Shown piece by piece: positions 33,662 through 41,799 of a stretch of 64,000 nt of DNA. The stretch spans positions 1,140,638 through 1,204,637 of the forward strand of contig CP166130.1 in NCBI GenBank assembly GCA_041228335.1, read 5' to 3'. A program made the translations under genes and the position numbers. This DNA comes from Alphaproteobacteria bacterium LSUCC0684. Lineage in GTDB: Bacteria; Pseudomonadota; Alphaproteobacteria; Puniceispirillales; UBA1172. A model generated the notes under the pieces. It did no database searches and was not told the DNA's origin. It saw nothing but the letters and a program-made list of their open reading frames with translations. Within the stretch, counting starts at the first letter, position 1. The number at the start of each line of letters is the position of its first letter.

Positions 33662-34713
33662 ATGAGGCGGCGGAAATCTCAACGCATCCCCGATATTGCG
33701 AGGAGGTGCGCGGGCATGACGATATCCTTGATCTGCTGATCTCCGGCCACAGCCGTCGTCATCACGGCGTGATCCTTTCAGGACCGCGCGGAATTGGCAA
33801 AGCATCTCTTGCCTATCGTGTGGCCGAGCATCTTTTTGCAGGTCCCAGCGGGCAGGATATGTTCGGAAATACCGCGGGGCCTGAAAACAGCCCTGAAACA
33901 CCGCTCATCAGGGCAGGCTCGCATCCCGATATGATGGTGGTTGAACTTGAAGAAGACAAAGCCACTTCACGCATCAGCGTTGAGCAGATACGGCGCATCC
34001 CGCCCTTCCTTTCACATACACCTGCACGAGGAAAAAGGCGGATCGTGATACTTGATGCGCTGGATGAAATGAATTTCAATGGCGCCAATGCGATGCTGAA
34101 AACCCTTGAGGAACCGCCGGAACAGGCATTGATCATCCTCATCCATCATTGCACTATCCCGATCTTGCCGACCATCCGCTCACGCTGCCAGGTGCTGAGA
34201 ATGTCGCCCCTTGGCGTGGAGGATACGCGCAATGTTATCAGGCGGCTTTTCCCTGAAGCTGATTCCGGCTGGGTTGACGTGGCAGCGCATCTCACCGAAG
34301 GTGCGCCGGGACGGGCACAGATTTTTGCCCAAAGCGGGGCCATGGACCTTTACGCCGAGACCTGTTCCGTGTTGGCAAGCGCCCGGCCATCGGCTCTATC
34401 GCTGGATGAGCTCGCGCAGCAATGGGGGCAGGGAGGGGCAAAGAATACCTCACGCAGGGCGATGATGCGCCTCCTTTTTGACCGGCTCACGCGGATGTCT
34501 GCCCGGAAGGCGGCAGGATACATATCTGCTCCGGGGCAGGCGGGACTCGATATCGAAAATCAGGCCATTGATGCCATAACAACCCGCATTCCTGCCGCAA
34601 AACTTGCCGAGTACCAGCAGGATCTTCTCCGCAGGATAGATGAGGCCGAACGGCTTAATCTCGACATGACGATTGTCGCCGCAGGCATTCTTGCGAGGCT
34701 GGCCAGGGGTTGA
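33658..34713 (+). CDS. holB: DNA polymerase III delta' subunit
   Basis: Clamp-loader delta' subunit of 351 aa. The AAA+ fold has a Walker A-like GPRGIGKASL, SVEQIRRI, and the segment NAMLKTLEEPPEQALIILI followed by IRSRCQ, the family SRC motif. It overlaps tmk by 4 nt. A weak GC-rich hairpin (GGGGC/GCCCC) follows the stop, without a T tract. Confidence 0.92.
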   Translation: MNEAAEISTHPRYCEEVRGHDDILDLLISGHSRRHHGVILSGPRGIGKASLAYRVAEHLFAGPSGQDMFGNTAGPENSPETPLIRAGSHPDMMVVELEEDKATSRISVEQIRRIPPFLSHTPARGKRRIVILDALDEMNFNGANAMLKTLEEPPEQALIILIHHCTIPILPTIRSRCQVLRMSPLGVEDTRNVIRRLFPEADSGWVDVAAHLTEGAPGRAQIFAQSGAMDLYAETCSVLASARPSALSLDELAQQWGQGGAKNTSRRAMMRLLFDRLTRMSARKAAGYISAPGQAGLDIENQAIDAITTRIPAAKLAEYQQDLLRRIDEAERLNLDMTIVAAGILARLARG

Positions 34714-34812
34714 GGTGATCTGATCGGGGGGCAGATGCCCCTTGCACATGCGGAGTGTTCGGGCTAAATCATTGTGGTTAATTGAAAAAGTTCCTCGAGA
34801 AACCTGTTGCCC

Positions 34813-36351
34813 ATGAAGACGTCCTATTACATCACGACGCCGATTTACTATGTGAACGACAAACCTCATATCGGTCATGCCTATACCACGCTTGCCTGTG
34901 ACGCGCTGGCACGGTTCAAGCGTCTTGACGGTTATGATGTCATGTTCCTTACCGGAACCGATGAACATGGTCAGAAAGTGCAGAAATCTGCCGAAGAAAA
35001 AGGTATCGACCCAAAGAATTTCACCGATCAGGTCAGCCAGAATTTTCGTGATCTGACAACCGAACTCAATTTCAGCAACGATGATTTCATCCGCACCACG
35101 GAAGATCGACATCATCAGGCTTGCCAGTTGCTCTGGAAAACGCTCGTTGACAACGGAGATATCTATCTCGGCAGTTACGCGGGCTGGTACGCGGTTCGCG
35201 ACGAAGCGTTCTACAGTGAAAGCGAGATCGTCGATGGCAAGGCCCCGACCGGTGCGCCGGTAGAATGGGTGGAAGAACCTTCCTATTTCTTCCGGCTCTC
35301 CGCCTATCAGGACAAGCTTCTCACCCATTATGAAAACAACCCGGATTTTGTCGCGCCACGGTCCCGGTTCAACGAAGTCAAAAGCTTTGTTTCTGGCGGG
35401 CTCAATGATCTTTCGGTCAGCCGGGCCAGTTTTTCCTGGGGCGTGCCGGTACCAGGTGATGATGCCCATGTCATGTATGTCTGGCTTGATGCGCTGACCA
35501 ACTACATCACCGCCGCAGGGTACGGGCAGGAAGATGGCGAGGCGCGTTTCGCCCGGCGCTGGCCTGCTGATCTGCATATGGTGGGCAAGGATATCCTCAG
35601 GTTTCATTCGGTGTACTGGCCGGCTTTTCTCATGGCTGCCGGTGTTCCGCTGCCAAAACGTGTTTTCGCCCATGGCTGGTGGACAAATGAAGGCCAGAAG
35701 ATTTCCAAATCGCTGGGGAATGTGATCGATCCCATCAAGGTTGCGGAAACCTACGGGCTTGATCAGATGCGATATTTCCTCCTGCGCGAAGTCCCTTTTG
35801 GCAATGATGGTGATTTTTCGCATGCGGCGATGGTTCACCGGATGAATGGTGATCTTGCCAATGATCTCGGCAATCTCAGCCAGCGGGTTCTTTCCATGAT
35901 TTTCAAGAACTGCGACGGGGTGATGCCGGAAGCTCCGGGATCGCTGGCTGATGCGGATATGGTGCTGCTCAATCAGGTGGATGATCTTCTTGAGGTGCAG
36001 CGTAACCATTACGACAGCCAACTTTTCCATGAAGCGCTCAAATCTCTGTGGGATGTTGTGGGTGCGGCAAACCGCTATGTCGATGAGATGGCCCCCTGGG
36101 CGCTGCGCAAAACCGACCCGGAACGCATGAAGGTGGTGCTCTGGGTCCTGGCCGAAACCTTGCGTCAGGTGGCTATTCTTGTTCAGCCTGTCATGCCTGA
36201 AGCCGCGGCCAATATGCTCGAGCAGCTTGGGGTAGAGGGGGATAAGCGTTCCTTTGCCGAACTAGGTGCGGGCAACCGCATGGCAGGCGGGCAGGGGCTT
36301 GATCGCCCGCAGCCTGTCTTCCCAAGATATGTTGAAGAGGAAGCTGAATGA
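34813..36351 (+). CDS. metG: Methionine--tRNA ligase
   Basis: Class I aminoacyl-tRNA synthetase of 512 aa. HIGH motif in DKPHIGHAYTTLACDALARF, TGTDEHGQK, and the KMSKS-equivalent KISKSLGNVIDP. It lacks the C-terminal EMAP/Arc1-like tRNA-binding domain found in the longer enzymes. The ATG at 34813 is used; the TTG two codons earlier has no advantage. It overlaps tatD by 4 nt. Confidence 0.96.
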   Translation: MKTSYYITTPIYYVNDKPHIGHAYTTLACDALARFKRLDGYDVMFLTGTDEHGQKVQKSAEEKGIDPKNFTDQVSQNFRDLTTELNFSNDDFIRTTEDRHHQACQLLWKTLVDNGDIYLGSYAGWYAVRDEAFYSESEIVDGKAPTGAPVEWVEEPSYFFRLSAYQDKLLTHYENNPDFVAPRSRFNEVKSFVSGGLNDLSVSRASFSWGVPVPGDDAHVMYVWLDALTNYITAAGYGQEDGEARFARRWPADLHMVGKDILRFHSVYWPAFLMAAGVPLPKRVFAHGWWTNEGQKISKSLGNVIDPIKVAETYGLDQMRYFLLREVPFGNDGDFSHAAMVHRMNGDLANDLGNLSQRVLSMIFKNCDGVMPEAPGSLADADMVLLNQVDDLLEVQRNHYDSQLFHEALKSLWDVVGAANRYVDEMAPWALRKTDPERMKVVLWVLAETLRQVAILVQPVMPEAAANMLEQLGVEGDKRSFAELGAGNRMAGGQGLDRPQPVFPRYVEEEAE

Positions 36352-37154
36352 ATACCGCCTCTTTGGGCGTGATTGACAGCCACGCCCATATCGATTTCCC
36401 CCATTATACCGATGATCGTGACGCCATGCTTGAACGCATGAAGGAGGCCGGGGTTTCGGATGTGATCTGTATCGGGACACGGCTGACGCATCAGGATGGA
36501 CCGCGTGAGCTTGCCGAGCGCGCGGATAATATCTGGTTCACCGCCGGTGTTCACCCCAACCACGCCCAGGATCAGGAGGATTACGATAATCTCAACGCCT
36601 ATCGCGCCGCCGTTGATCATCCTCGCTGCGTCGGGGTGGGCGAGGCCGGGCTTGACTATTTTTATGATCGAGCTGATCCGGCGCGGCAGATGGCCTCCTT
36701 CCGTGCCCAGTTGACCATTGCCCTTGAAACCGGCCTGCCGATTGTGATCCATTCCCGCGATGCTGATGAAGATATGGCCAATACGCTGGAAGAATTTGCC
36801 GCCAAAGGGGAGATTCGCGGTGTAATGCACTGCTTTAGCAGCGGGGCTGAACTTGCTGAAAGAGCGTTGAAAATCGGGTTTTATGTTTCGTTTTCCGGGA
36901 TACTGACCTTTGCCCGTTCTGAAAATTTACGCGACATCGCGGCCTCGATACCTGATGACCGGCTTCTTGTTGAAACCGACGCTCCTTACCTTAGCCCTGA
37001 GCCGGTGAGGAACATCAAGCGCAATGAGCCTGCACATGTTGTTCATACGCTTTCCTGTCTTGCGGAGATCAAGAGGCAGAGTGTTGTTGACATGGCACGA
37101 ATTACGGCCGCGAATACCCGCAGATTATTTCATAAAATGGGGCCGCATTCATGA
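36348..37154 (+). CDS. TatD family metal-dependent hydrolase
   Basis: Amidohydrolase-fold nuclease of 268 aa. Metal-binding residues are visible in DSHAHIDFP, VGEAGLDYFYD, VIHSRDAD, MHCFSSG and LVETDAPYLSPEP. Known members act as 3'-5' exonucleases. It is coupled to metG and to the next gene by 4-nt overlaps. Confidence 0.93.
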   Translation: MNTASLGVIDSHAHIDFPHYTDDRDAMLERMKEAGVSDVICIGTRLTHQDGPRELAERADNIWFTAGVHPNHAQDQEDYDNLNAYRAAVDHPRCVGVGEAGLDYFYDRADPARQMASFRAQLTIALETGLPIVIHSRDADEDMANTLEEFAAKGEIRGVMHCFSSGAELAERALKIGFYVSFSGILTFARSENLRDIAASIPDDRLLVETDAPYLSPEPVRNIKRNEPAHVVHTLSCLAEIKRQSVVDMARITAANTRRLFHKMGPHS

Positions 37155-37927
37155 AGGTGACCATGCTGGGATGCGGAACGTCGGTTGGAGTGCCCGCGCT
37201 TGGAGCTGCTGGATGGGGGAAATGCAACCCGGACAACCCCAAAAACCGCCGCCAGCGCTGCGCATTGCTGGTGCAGAAAGACGGGTTCAATCTTCTTGTC
37301 GATGCCGGGCCTGATATTCGCAACCAGCTTCTTGCTGCCGGTAATCCGCGGATACATGCCGTACTGATCACCCATACACATTCCGATCACATTGCCGGGA
37401 TGGATGATTTGAGGACGTTCTTTTTTCCTGATTTTATCAAAATTCCCGTTTATGGCACGGCAGGTCATCTCGACGATATCACCGGCAAGTTTCAGTATCT
37501 TTTTATTAAATCTGAAAAATCACCTTCATATTTCAAACCGTCGCTTGAATCCCATGTCATTTCCCCGGGGGATCGGCTGAACCTTGGCGGGATTGATATC
37601 AAGGTTTTGCTCCAGCATCATGGCCGGGTGGACAGCCTTGGCTTTGTCTTTGATGAACGCGTCGGGTATTCAACCGATGTTGTTGATATTCCTGAAGATA
37701 GTTTTGCCCATCTCAATGACCTTGATTTGTGGATTGTCGAAAGTTTGCGTGAAACAGAGCATCAGGCCCATGCGCATTATGAGCTGACCTTTTCCTGGAT
37801 CAAGCGCTGCAGGCCAAAACGTGCAGTGCTGACTCATCTTGGCCTGGAGGCTGATTATGATGAGCTTCTTGCTATTTGTCCCGATGGGGTTGAGCCGGGT
37901 TATGACGGGCTTTGCGTTTCCCTTTAA
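37151..37927 (+). CDS. MBL-fold metal-dependent hydrolase (PhnP-like)
   Basis: Metallo-beta-lactamase-fold hydrolase of 258 aa. Signature HTHSDHIAGMDDLR holds the metal ligands; N-terminal GCGTSVGVPALG is typical of the PhnP/RNase Z-like group. Proteins of this group include cyclic phosphodiesterases, but the substrate here is unknown. It ends the tmk-to-hydrolase operon. Confidence 0.9.
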   Translation: MKVTMLGCGTSVGVPALGAAGWGKCNPDNPKNRRQRCALLVQKDGFNLLVDAGPDIRNQLLAAGNPRIHAVLITHTHSDHIAGMDDLRTFFFPDFIKIPVYGTAGHLDDITGKFQYLFIKSEKSPSYFKPSLESHVISPGDRLNLGGIDIKVLLQHHGRVDSLGFVFDERVGYSTDVVDIPEDSFAHLNDLDLWIVESLRETEHQAHAHYELTFSWIKRCRPKRAVLTHLGLEADYDELLAICPDGVEPGYDGLCVSL

Positions 37928-38235
37928 TATATTTCCCATATTTTACATAATATAAATTATGCGACATTTACGAAATATATCCTCTCTTACCAGGGAGTAA
38001 GAATACATCGACAGAATAAAACTACCTGCTGCCCGTAACAGAACAAAAATATCTGCTGCCGTAAATGCAGGGAAATTCGCGAATAAGGTGGCAAGAAAAA
38101 AACGAACATCAATTGAACCATGTAAAGAAAGCCTGGATATAGAAGCAGAGAATAAAGATTGAAAAAATATCAAGACATATCAAGTACAGCTGAATCTGAA
38201 AGCGCTACGCGATTTAAAATAACACGCGCAAGACT
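37928..38235. other. AT-rich intergenic stretch with a degenerate ORF
   Basis: A locally AT-rich region unlike its surroundings. On the plus strand a 68-codon frame from ATG 37959 to TGA 38162 is broken by one TAA at codon 14 (37998-38000). The part after the stop reads like a basic small protein (DRIKLPAARNRTKISAAVNA), but no ribosome binding site precedes the ATG and no family is recognised. It may be a decayed gene or chance. Confidence 0.4.
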
Positions 38236-38264
38236 TTGACAAAGGCGATCCATCGCCCTAAATT
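38236..38264 (+). promoter_or_regulatory. Sigma70-type promoter of the thiBPQ operon
   Basis: Perfect -35 TTGACA (38236-38241), 17-nt spacer, and -10 TAAATT (38259-38264). Predicted transcription start is around 38271, at the 5' edge of the TPP riboswitch. Confidence 0.75.
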
Positions 38265-38271
38265 AGAAGAA

Positions 38272-38353
38272 CTCTTGGGGTGCCGTGGCTTCACACTACG
38301 GCTGAGATAAACCCATTGAACCTGAACCAGGTCATGCTGGCGGAGGAAAGAGG
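38272..38353 (+). ncRNA. TPP riboswitch (THI element)
   Basis: Contains the conserved core: GGGGTGCC, the CTGAGA box at 38302-38307, and ACCTGAACCAGGTCATGCTGGCGGAGGAAAG. Terminal helix P1 is CTCTT (38272-38276) with AAGAG (38348-38352). It lies directly upstream of a thiamine transporter operon, the expected context; thiamine pyrophosphate binding would lower expression. Confidence 0.95.
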
Positions 38354-38392
38354 ATCAGAAGTCGAAAAGCGCTTTTGAAATTTTCCCACCGA

Positions 38393-38436
38393 CAGCATCT
38401 TGGCATGTAACTGCAGTAACGGAGTGCAAGATGCTG
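38393..38436 (+). promoter_or_regulatory. Start-codon hairpin downstream of TPP riboswitch
   Basis: CAGCATCTTG (38393-38402) is perfectly complementary to CAAGATGCTG (38427-38436). The 3' arm contains the thiB start codon ATG (38431-38433) and the loop contains its ribosome binding site GGAG (38421-38424). No intrinsic terminator with T tract is obvious, so translational control by this hairpin is the likely expression platform. Confidence 0.65.
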
Positions 38437-39444
38437 AAATACATATTTATATTGTGGTCTGCGATAGGCCTGATGAGTCTGCCGGCAACGGCGCAAGACA
38501 AGCCGGAACTCGTTATCTATACCTATGACAGTTTTGCATCGGAATGGGGCCCCGGCCCTGCTATCAAGGCGGAATTCGAAAAAACCTGCAACTGTATCGT
38601 TACCTTTATAGGCCTCGACAGTTCGGTGGGTATTCTAGGGCGCATCCAACTTGAAGGGGCAACATCGAAAGCTGATATCGCCCTTGGACTTGACACGTCT
38701 CTTACCGCGATTGCATCGGAAACAGGTCTTTTTGCTGATCATCAGTCAAATCTCAAGGGAAAACTTGCGCTGCCGGATGATGTCGGTTTCTGGGATGACC
38801 GCAAATTCGTGCCGGTTGACTGGGGATATTTTGCTTTTGTCTATAATACCGAGACGTTGAAAACCCCTCCCCGGTCTTTTGCGGAACTGATTGATCCGGC
38901 AAAGGATATCCGTATCGTCATTCAGGATCCGCGCACGGCAACACCTGGCCTTGGGCTGATGCTATGGGTCAACGCCGTTTATGGAGACAAGGCCCCGGAA
39001 ATCTGGGCAAAGCTCGCGCCAAAAATTGTCACGGTCACCAAAGGATGGTGGGATTCCTATTCCATGTTTCTTGAAGGTGAAGCTGACATGGTTCTCTCTT
39101 ATTCAACCTCACCAGCCTATCATCTGATAGCGGAAGGCAAAACGAACTTCGCCGCCGCGGCGTTCAGCGATGGCCATTATGCGCAAGTCGAAGTGGCGGG
39201 CGTGCTGAAATCATCCACCAAGCCTGCTCTCGCCCGATTGTTCCTGCAAAAGCTTCTTGAGCCGCAAATGCAGTCCCTTCTGCCGACAACGAACTGGATG
39301 TATCCGGCGGCAAAGGAGGCAAATATCCCTGAGGGCTTTGGAGGACTCATTGAACCTGCCAGAGCCTTTCTCTTCTCGCCTGAAGAAGTCCAGCGCAATC
39401 GCGATGCCTGGACGAAAGCCTGGGTTAACGGGTTGAGCAGGTAG
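38431..39444 (+). CDS. thiB: Thiamine ABC transporter substrate-binding protein
   Basis: Periplasmic binding protein of 337 aa with a signal peptide ending near residue 22 (LPATAQD). The segments LVIYTYDSFASEWGPGPAIK and CNCIVTFIGLDSSVGILGRI are typical of ThiB/TbpA. It binds thiamine or its phosphates and hands them to ThiPQ. First gene of the operon behind the TPP riboswitch; identity is well supported by that context. Confidence 0.95.
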   Translation: MLKYIFILWSAIGLMSLPATAQDKPELVIYTYDSFASEWGPGPAIKAEFEKTCNCIVTFIGLDSSVGILGRIQLEGATSKADIALGLDTSLTAIASETGLFADHQSNLKGKLALPDDVGFWDDRKFVPVDWGYFAFVYNTETLKTPPRSFAELIDPAKDIRIVIQDPRTATPGLGLMLWVNAVYGDKAPEIWAKLAPKIVTVTKGWWDSYSMFLEGEADMVLSYSTSPAYHLIAEGKTNFAAAAFSDGHYAQVEVAGVLKSSTKPALARLFLQKLLEPQMQSLLPTTNWMYPAAKEANIPEGFGGLIEPARAFLFSPEEVQRNRDAWTKAWVNGLSR

Positions 39445-39457
39445 GATAGATCAACAC

Positions 39458-41122
39458 ATGGAGCCACGCCCTTCCCATCAGCATCAATATCTTGTGGCCA
39501 TTGGGCTGGGGGCGGCTTTACTTCTGCTGATGCTCGGCCTTGCGGCAATTCTTGCGCTTGCATTTAGTGGAGAAGGACGCCTTTTGGGCGGTATTGATGA
39601 GCGGACCGGATATGTTCTGAGGAGTGCCTTAATTCAGGCAAGCCTGTCGGTGCTGTTCAGCCTGTTTTTGGCGATACCTTCGTCAATAGCGCTCAATCGG
39701 ACGGCGGGTTGGCGGTGGACCCGGATGATGCGAATGATGCTGGGGCTTGCCCTTGTCATCCCGACGACGGTGGCGGCCGGAGGGTTGATTGCCATATGGG
39801 GGCGAAAAGGTCTTCTTGCGTCTTTATGTGAGCCTCTTTTTGATATGTCCGGTTGCGGCAATATCACGATCTATGGACTGCACGGCGTTATTCTTGCGCA
39901 TATGTTTTTTAATGTGCCGCTTCTTATTCGGATATTCCTGCCTCAGCTTGAAGCGATACCTGCCGCCCATCATCGCCTGGCAAGCCAGTTGAATATCACG
40001 GGGGTTGCAAGGTTTCGTCACATTGAGTGGCCGCAGATACGATCAGCCATCCCTGCATCGGCCCTGCTTGTCTTCCTCTTCTGTTTCACGTCGTTTTCAC
40101 TGGTGCTGATGCTGGGTGGCGGGCCAAAAGTCACGACGATGGAAGTTGAAATCTACGCCGCGATTAGGTTTTCCTTTGATCTGGTGGCGGCTTCGGGGTT
40201 GAGTCTCCTGCAATTTGCCTGTGCCGCCCTTGTTGTATCGGTAATCGCCATCCTGAACAGAAAACAGCCTCTTGTCCGCACCACCCAGGATATGTCGCTG
40301 AATCTTGCCGAAACATGGAGCAAAAGTGAAAGATCCCCCCTTTCCTTCTGGATAGTGTTGGTCCATGGCCTGCTTGGGTTTCTCATCATTCTGCCTGTTG
40401 CGATGGTAATCATCAAAGGTCTCGACCCGGCGCTTGCAATGGTGATGGAAAGGCCGATTTTCTGGCGCGCGCTCACCACCAGTTTGAGTATAGCAATCGG
40501 AAGCGCCATTGCGGTCACGTCACTGGCATTTGTGCTGGCGGGTGCCCGTTCAGGCCTCATCATGCGGCAACAGACAAGCGCGCCACGGAAATCCATTGCG
40601 CTGGTCGTTCTTGATGGGGGCATTATGCTCTATCTGGTGATCCCGGCTATCGTCCTCGGAACATCTGCCTTTATTCTTCTGAGGTCGGCGGGTGATGTTT
40701 TCGCTGCCGCCTGGATGGTTGTTGTCGCGGCCAATACCCTTCTTGCACTGCCACTGGCGGTGCGTGTGCTGGAGCCAAGGATGACAAGGCTTTTCCGCCA
40801 GCAGGACAGGCTCGCCCTGATGCTTGGAATAGATGGGATGGCAAGATGGAGAATGATCACCCTGCCCTTGCTTGAACGTGAGATCGGGCTCATCCTTGGG
40901 CTTTCGGCTGCACTTTCGGTGGGAGATCTTGGGGTGATTGCACTTTTTGCCAGCCAGCATTTCCAGACATTGCCCTGGATGCTCTATCAGGCAACAGGCC
41001 GATATGCCGGCGATGAAGCCGCGGCGCTTGCTCTTCTTCTGCTCGGCGTGACCGTTTTTCTGCTGATGGCGGGCAAATCCGCTGCACGCCTGTTCCGGTT
41101 CATGGAGAAAGTGCATGCTTGA
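39458..41122 (+). CDS. thiP: Thiamine ABC transporter permease
   Basis: Fused double permease of 554 aa with about 12 membrane helices. Two ABC-permease EAA-type loops are visible, one near residues 165-200 (HHRLASQLNITGVARFRHIE) and one near 445-470 (DRLALMLGIDGMARWRMITL). It overlaps thiQ by 8 nt. Confidence 0.93.
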   Translation: MEPRPSHQHQYLVAIGLGAALLLLMLGLAAILALAFSGEGRLLGGIDERTGYVLRSALIQASLSVLFSLFLAIPSSIALNRTAGWRWTRMMRMMLGLALVIPTTVAAGGLIAIWGRKGLLASLCEPLFDMSGCGNITIYGLHGVILAHMFFNVPLLIRIFLPQLEAIPAAHHRLASQLNITGVARFRHIEWPQIRSAIPASALLVFLFCFTSFSLVLMLGGGPKVTTMEVEIYAAIRFSFDLVAASGLSLLQFACAALVVSVIAILNRKQPLVRTTQDMSLNLAETWSKSERSPLSFWIVLVHGLLGFLIILPVAMVIIKGLDPALAMVMERPIFWRALTTSLSIAIGSAIAVTSLAFVLAGARSGLIMRQQTSAPRKSIALVVLDGGIMLYLVIPAIVLGTSAFILLRSAGDVFAAAWMVVVAANTLLALPLAVRVLEPRMTRLFRQQDRLALMLGIDGMARWRMITLPLLEREIGLILGLSAALSVGDLGVIALFASQHFQTLPWMLYQATGRYAGDEAAALALLLLGVTVFLLMAGKSAARLFRFMEKVHA

Positions 41123-41762
41123 GATCCGTTCTGTTGAGTTCAGCTATGGGGATCAAACAAGGTTCACCTATGATCTTGATGTCCGGCGTGGTGCTGCTAC
41201 CGTCATTCAGGGCCCTTCTGGCGTAGGCAAGTCAACGCTTCTGCTGCTTGTGGCCGGGTTTCTTTCTCCGGTGAGCGGTGACATTCGATGGCAGGATGAC
41301 TCCATCGTGGCGCTGCCCCCATCGGAACGGCCGCTTTCCATGCTTTTTCAGGATAACAACCTTTTCGACCACCTTGATGCCTGGACGAATATTGCCCTCG
41401 GTCTTGATCCCCGACTGAAAATATCGGACGCGGAAAAACATCTTGTTGATCTATCCATGGAGCAACTTGGCATTCACCAGCTCAAAGACCGGCTCCCTCC
41501 CCGGCTTTCAGGTGGCCAGCAGCAGCGTGTGGCACTGGCCCGCGCGCTGGTCAGGGCCAAAGGGCGAGAAAAGCCGCTGATCCTGCTGGATGAGCCTTTT
41601 ACGGCCCTTGATCCAGCAACCCGGAAGGACTGTCTTGCCGCTGTCCGGCTTCTCATTGATGATGTTGGGATGACGGCACTTATTGTCAGCCATGATCCGG
41701 CGGATGCATTTGATCTTGACGCGGAAGTTTTCTCCTTGCCGTGGGATGGATCACCGACCTAA
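41115..41762 (+). CDS. thiQ: Thiamine ABC transporter ATP-binding protein
   Basis: ABC ATPase of 215 aa. Walker A GPSGVGKSTLL, Q-loop MLFQDNNLFDHLD, signature LSGGQQQRVALARAL, Walker B LILLDEPFTALD and H-loop IVSHD are all intact. It energises thiamine uptake with ThiB and ThiP. No terminator is visible between its stop and the next gene 37 nt downstream. Confidence 0.94.
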   Translation: MLEIRSVEFSYGDQTRFTYDLDVRRGAATVIQGPSGVGKSTLLLLVAGFLSPVSGDIRWQDDSIVALPPSERPLSMLFQDNNLFDHLDAWTNIALGLDPRLKISDAEKHLVDLSMEQLGIHQLKDRLPPRLSGGQQQRVALARALVRAKGREKPLILLDEPFTALDPATRKDCLAAVRLLIDDVGMTALIVSHDPADAFDLDAEVFSLPWDGSPT

Positions 41763-41799
41763 GATCATTTCAGTATTTTTTTGACGTTGAGGAGTATTG

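Noticed and set aside
34450-36030. 526-codon minus-strand ORF
   Set aside because: Antisense shadow of metG and the end of holB, both of which have intact motifs on the plus strand.
37943-38173. 76-codon minus-strand ORF in the AT-rich gap
   Set aside because: Starts with TTG without a ribosome binding site; hydrophobic composition follows from base bias.
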